Below, piece by piece: positions 62,096 to 64,000 of a stretch of DNA of 64,000 nucleotides. The notes under the pieces were generated by a model, which ran no database searches, was not told the DNA's origin, and saw only the letters and a list, made by a program, of their open reading frames with translations. Both the position numbers and the translations under genes were made by a program. Source of the DNA: Achatina immaculata (taxonomy: Eukaryota > Mollusca > Gastropoda > Stylommatophora > Achatinidae); NCBI GenBank assembly GCA_009760885.1, contig CM019710.1, forward strand, positions 2,086,633 to 2,150,632, in the 5' to 3' direction. The first letter of the stretch is position 1; the number at the start of each line of letters is the position of its first letter.

Positions 62096-62210
62096 CTGCA
62101 TTTTTAAAAGGCATTTTTTTTCATGAAACTGCATTTCACATAAAGTAAAGGCAGCATATAATGGAAGACATTTCAAAAACTGTTCAAATCTGTAGTTAAC
62201 ATTCTTTATG

Positions 62211-62215
<5 letters not shown>

Positions 62216-62271
<56 letters not shown>
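62216..62271. repeat. (AT)n microsatellite, about 28 units
   Basis: An uninterrupted AT alternation of about 56 bases, a strong cruciform former. Confidence 0.97.
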
Positions 62272-62275
<4 letters not shown>

Positions 62276-62794
62276 CTTCTGTGGTGGAGTTTTAATTTCT
62301 AAAACTTCTATGATTCTGATTCAGTTTTACAGTAATTTCTGAAACTTCTGTTTTGACATTTGTTTATAAACTAAGAACTGCATGAAGTATTTAGTGCAGT
62401 GTTAGAGCTTGTGGACAGGAAGTAAAAGGTTGCATGCCCAGACTCAATTTAGGGATCATTGTGTTTGATCAGATACAGCTTTGTGTGGGTGTGTTTTATT
62501 TTGTTTGTTTAAGAGGACATCTTAAAAATAATATTCATTAACTCTTTTGCTCCAGAACAACTTTGATGGGGTTGGTAGATCTTGCACATCTGTGAAAATC
62601 AATGGTCAGAGCAATATTTAGAGAAAGTTTAATAAAATGAAAAGTGGCATGTAACCTATATTTTTATATTATAGAGAAACTTCCTTCTACTTTCTTTCAA
62701 TCAAAATTTCTCAACAAAATTTATCCTGGCACGTAGTTAACGTAGGCTATAAGTTTGGCTTTTCTAGTAACTCTTGAGTATTAAGGCCATGATC
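62272..62794. other. Intron sequence, nothing recognised
   Basis: About 520 AT-rich bases without identifiable features. Confidence 0.5.
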
Positions 62795-63359
<565 letters not shown>

Positions 63360-63769
63360 GTAAGCAGTTAGATATAATCTGTCAGATATCATTTGTCAAT
63401 TGTTATTGCCAAGATATAGTCTGTCAGTTTCTTTTTGTTATATATAGTTCCTCTTGGTCTATTTTTGTTATCACATATGGTTTATGCCAGTATGTTATTG
63501 TCTTGTTCTGTTTTTGTTGTTAGGTCTGGTTTATGTTGGTTGTTCTTGGTGTCAAGTGCAGTATTTTCTTATTCATTTTTGCTGAATCTAGTTTTTGTCA
63601 GTCTGTTCTTGTCAGATCAATCTTTTCATCTTTTTTTTTTTTAACTTGTTAAGCTTTGATGTGTAATTGTGTAACTAAGTGCTGAAAAAAAAAACCAAAG
63701 AAACTCTCATTGTGGAATTTTATGACTAAGCAGAAAATCTTTGCTACAAAATTAGTTTTACCCAGGATA

Positions 63770-63935
63770 TCTTATTACTTGATAACTTTTATTTTTATCA
63801 GTTGATAACTTTTATTTTTATCAGTTGATTACTTTTATTTTAATCAGCTGACAACTTTTATTTTTACAGTTGATAACTTTTTATCAGTTGATAACTTTTG
63901 TTTTATCAGTTGATAATTTTTGTTTTATCTTTTGA
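63770..63935. repeat. 22-23-bp minisatellite, about 7 copies
   Basis: The unit is close to TTGATAACTTTTATTTTTAT plus CAG. Confidence 0.9.
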
Positions 63936-64000
63936 TAATTGTTATGGCAACATTTACTGGTACTGTACTGAAAAATGACAGAGGAGAAAAAAAAGAATCC

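Noticed and set aside
61629..62126. Frames of about 150 codons, His/Thr-rich or Cys/Val-rich
   Set aside because: Translations of an imperfect CA repeat.

Overview
The window is eukaryotic DNA from an animal, most likely a lophotrochozoan and probably a gastropod mollusc. This rests on spliced exons with GT/AG borders, a MYCBPAP orthologue (a metazoan cilium/flagellum gene), and a repeat load of Penelope-like elements, Nimb/I-type and RTE-like LINEs, tRNA-derived SINEs, a mariner and dozens of intronic minisatellites. The species call is inference. I see no prokaryotic genes, rRNA, CRISPR or functional tRNA gene.

Layout. 1-9.9 kb is intergenic or intronic DNA filled with minisatellites and retroposons: a LINE-derived insertion with target-site duplication (TSD), a 1.54-kb non-coding retroposon with TSD, and a mosaic of LINE pieces at 8.15-9.85 kb. 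9,928-10,856 is the terminal exon of a + strand gene for a trypsin-fold protein with a visible His/Asp/Ser triad; its upstream exons are not identified. 10.9-15.6 kb is minisatellites plus one SINE. A candidate first coding exon of MYCBPAP lies at 15,869-15,926. From there to the right edge the window is the MYCBPAP gene: ten coding exons (15,869 to 63,359) whose split-codon phases all agree and which encode 338 residues. The gene continues past the window. Its introns hold a near-complete Nimb LINE (38,358-42,830, 11-bp TSD), Penelope fragments, a degenerate mariner (53,930-55,085), many 5'-truncated LINE copies, a 1,666-bp tandem duplication (26,731-30,062) and a 799-bp tandem duplication (33.9-35.5 kb).

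The most striking pattern is how the minisatellites relate to other sequence. One array (60,430-60,816) is ten copies of a complete 3' splice-site module together with the first 16 or so bases of the MYCBPAP exon that follows it. Several other arrays have clearly grown inside LINE coding sequence (18,300-18,868; 34,450-34,715; 57,340-57,975), with LINE sequence continuing on both sides. A 1.54-kb retroposon with internal sub-repeats and a (GAA)n tail, the same tail as the local Nimb LINE, looks like a non-autonomous family; I do not recognise it. Penelope-derived 3' regions share a hammerhead-like core.

Limits: exon calls rest on remembered family similarity plus splice phase, not on transcripts. 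LINE clade names are tentative, array edges are accurate to about 10-30 bp, and several introns hold nothing I can identify.
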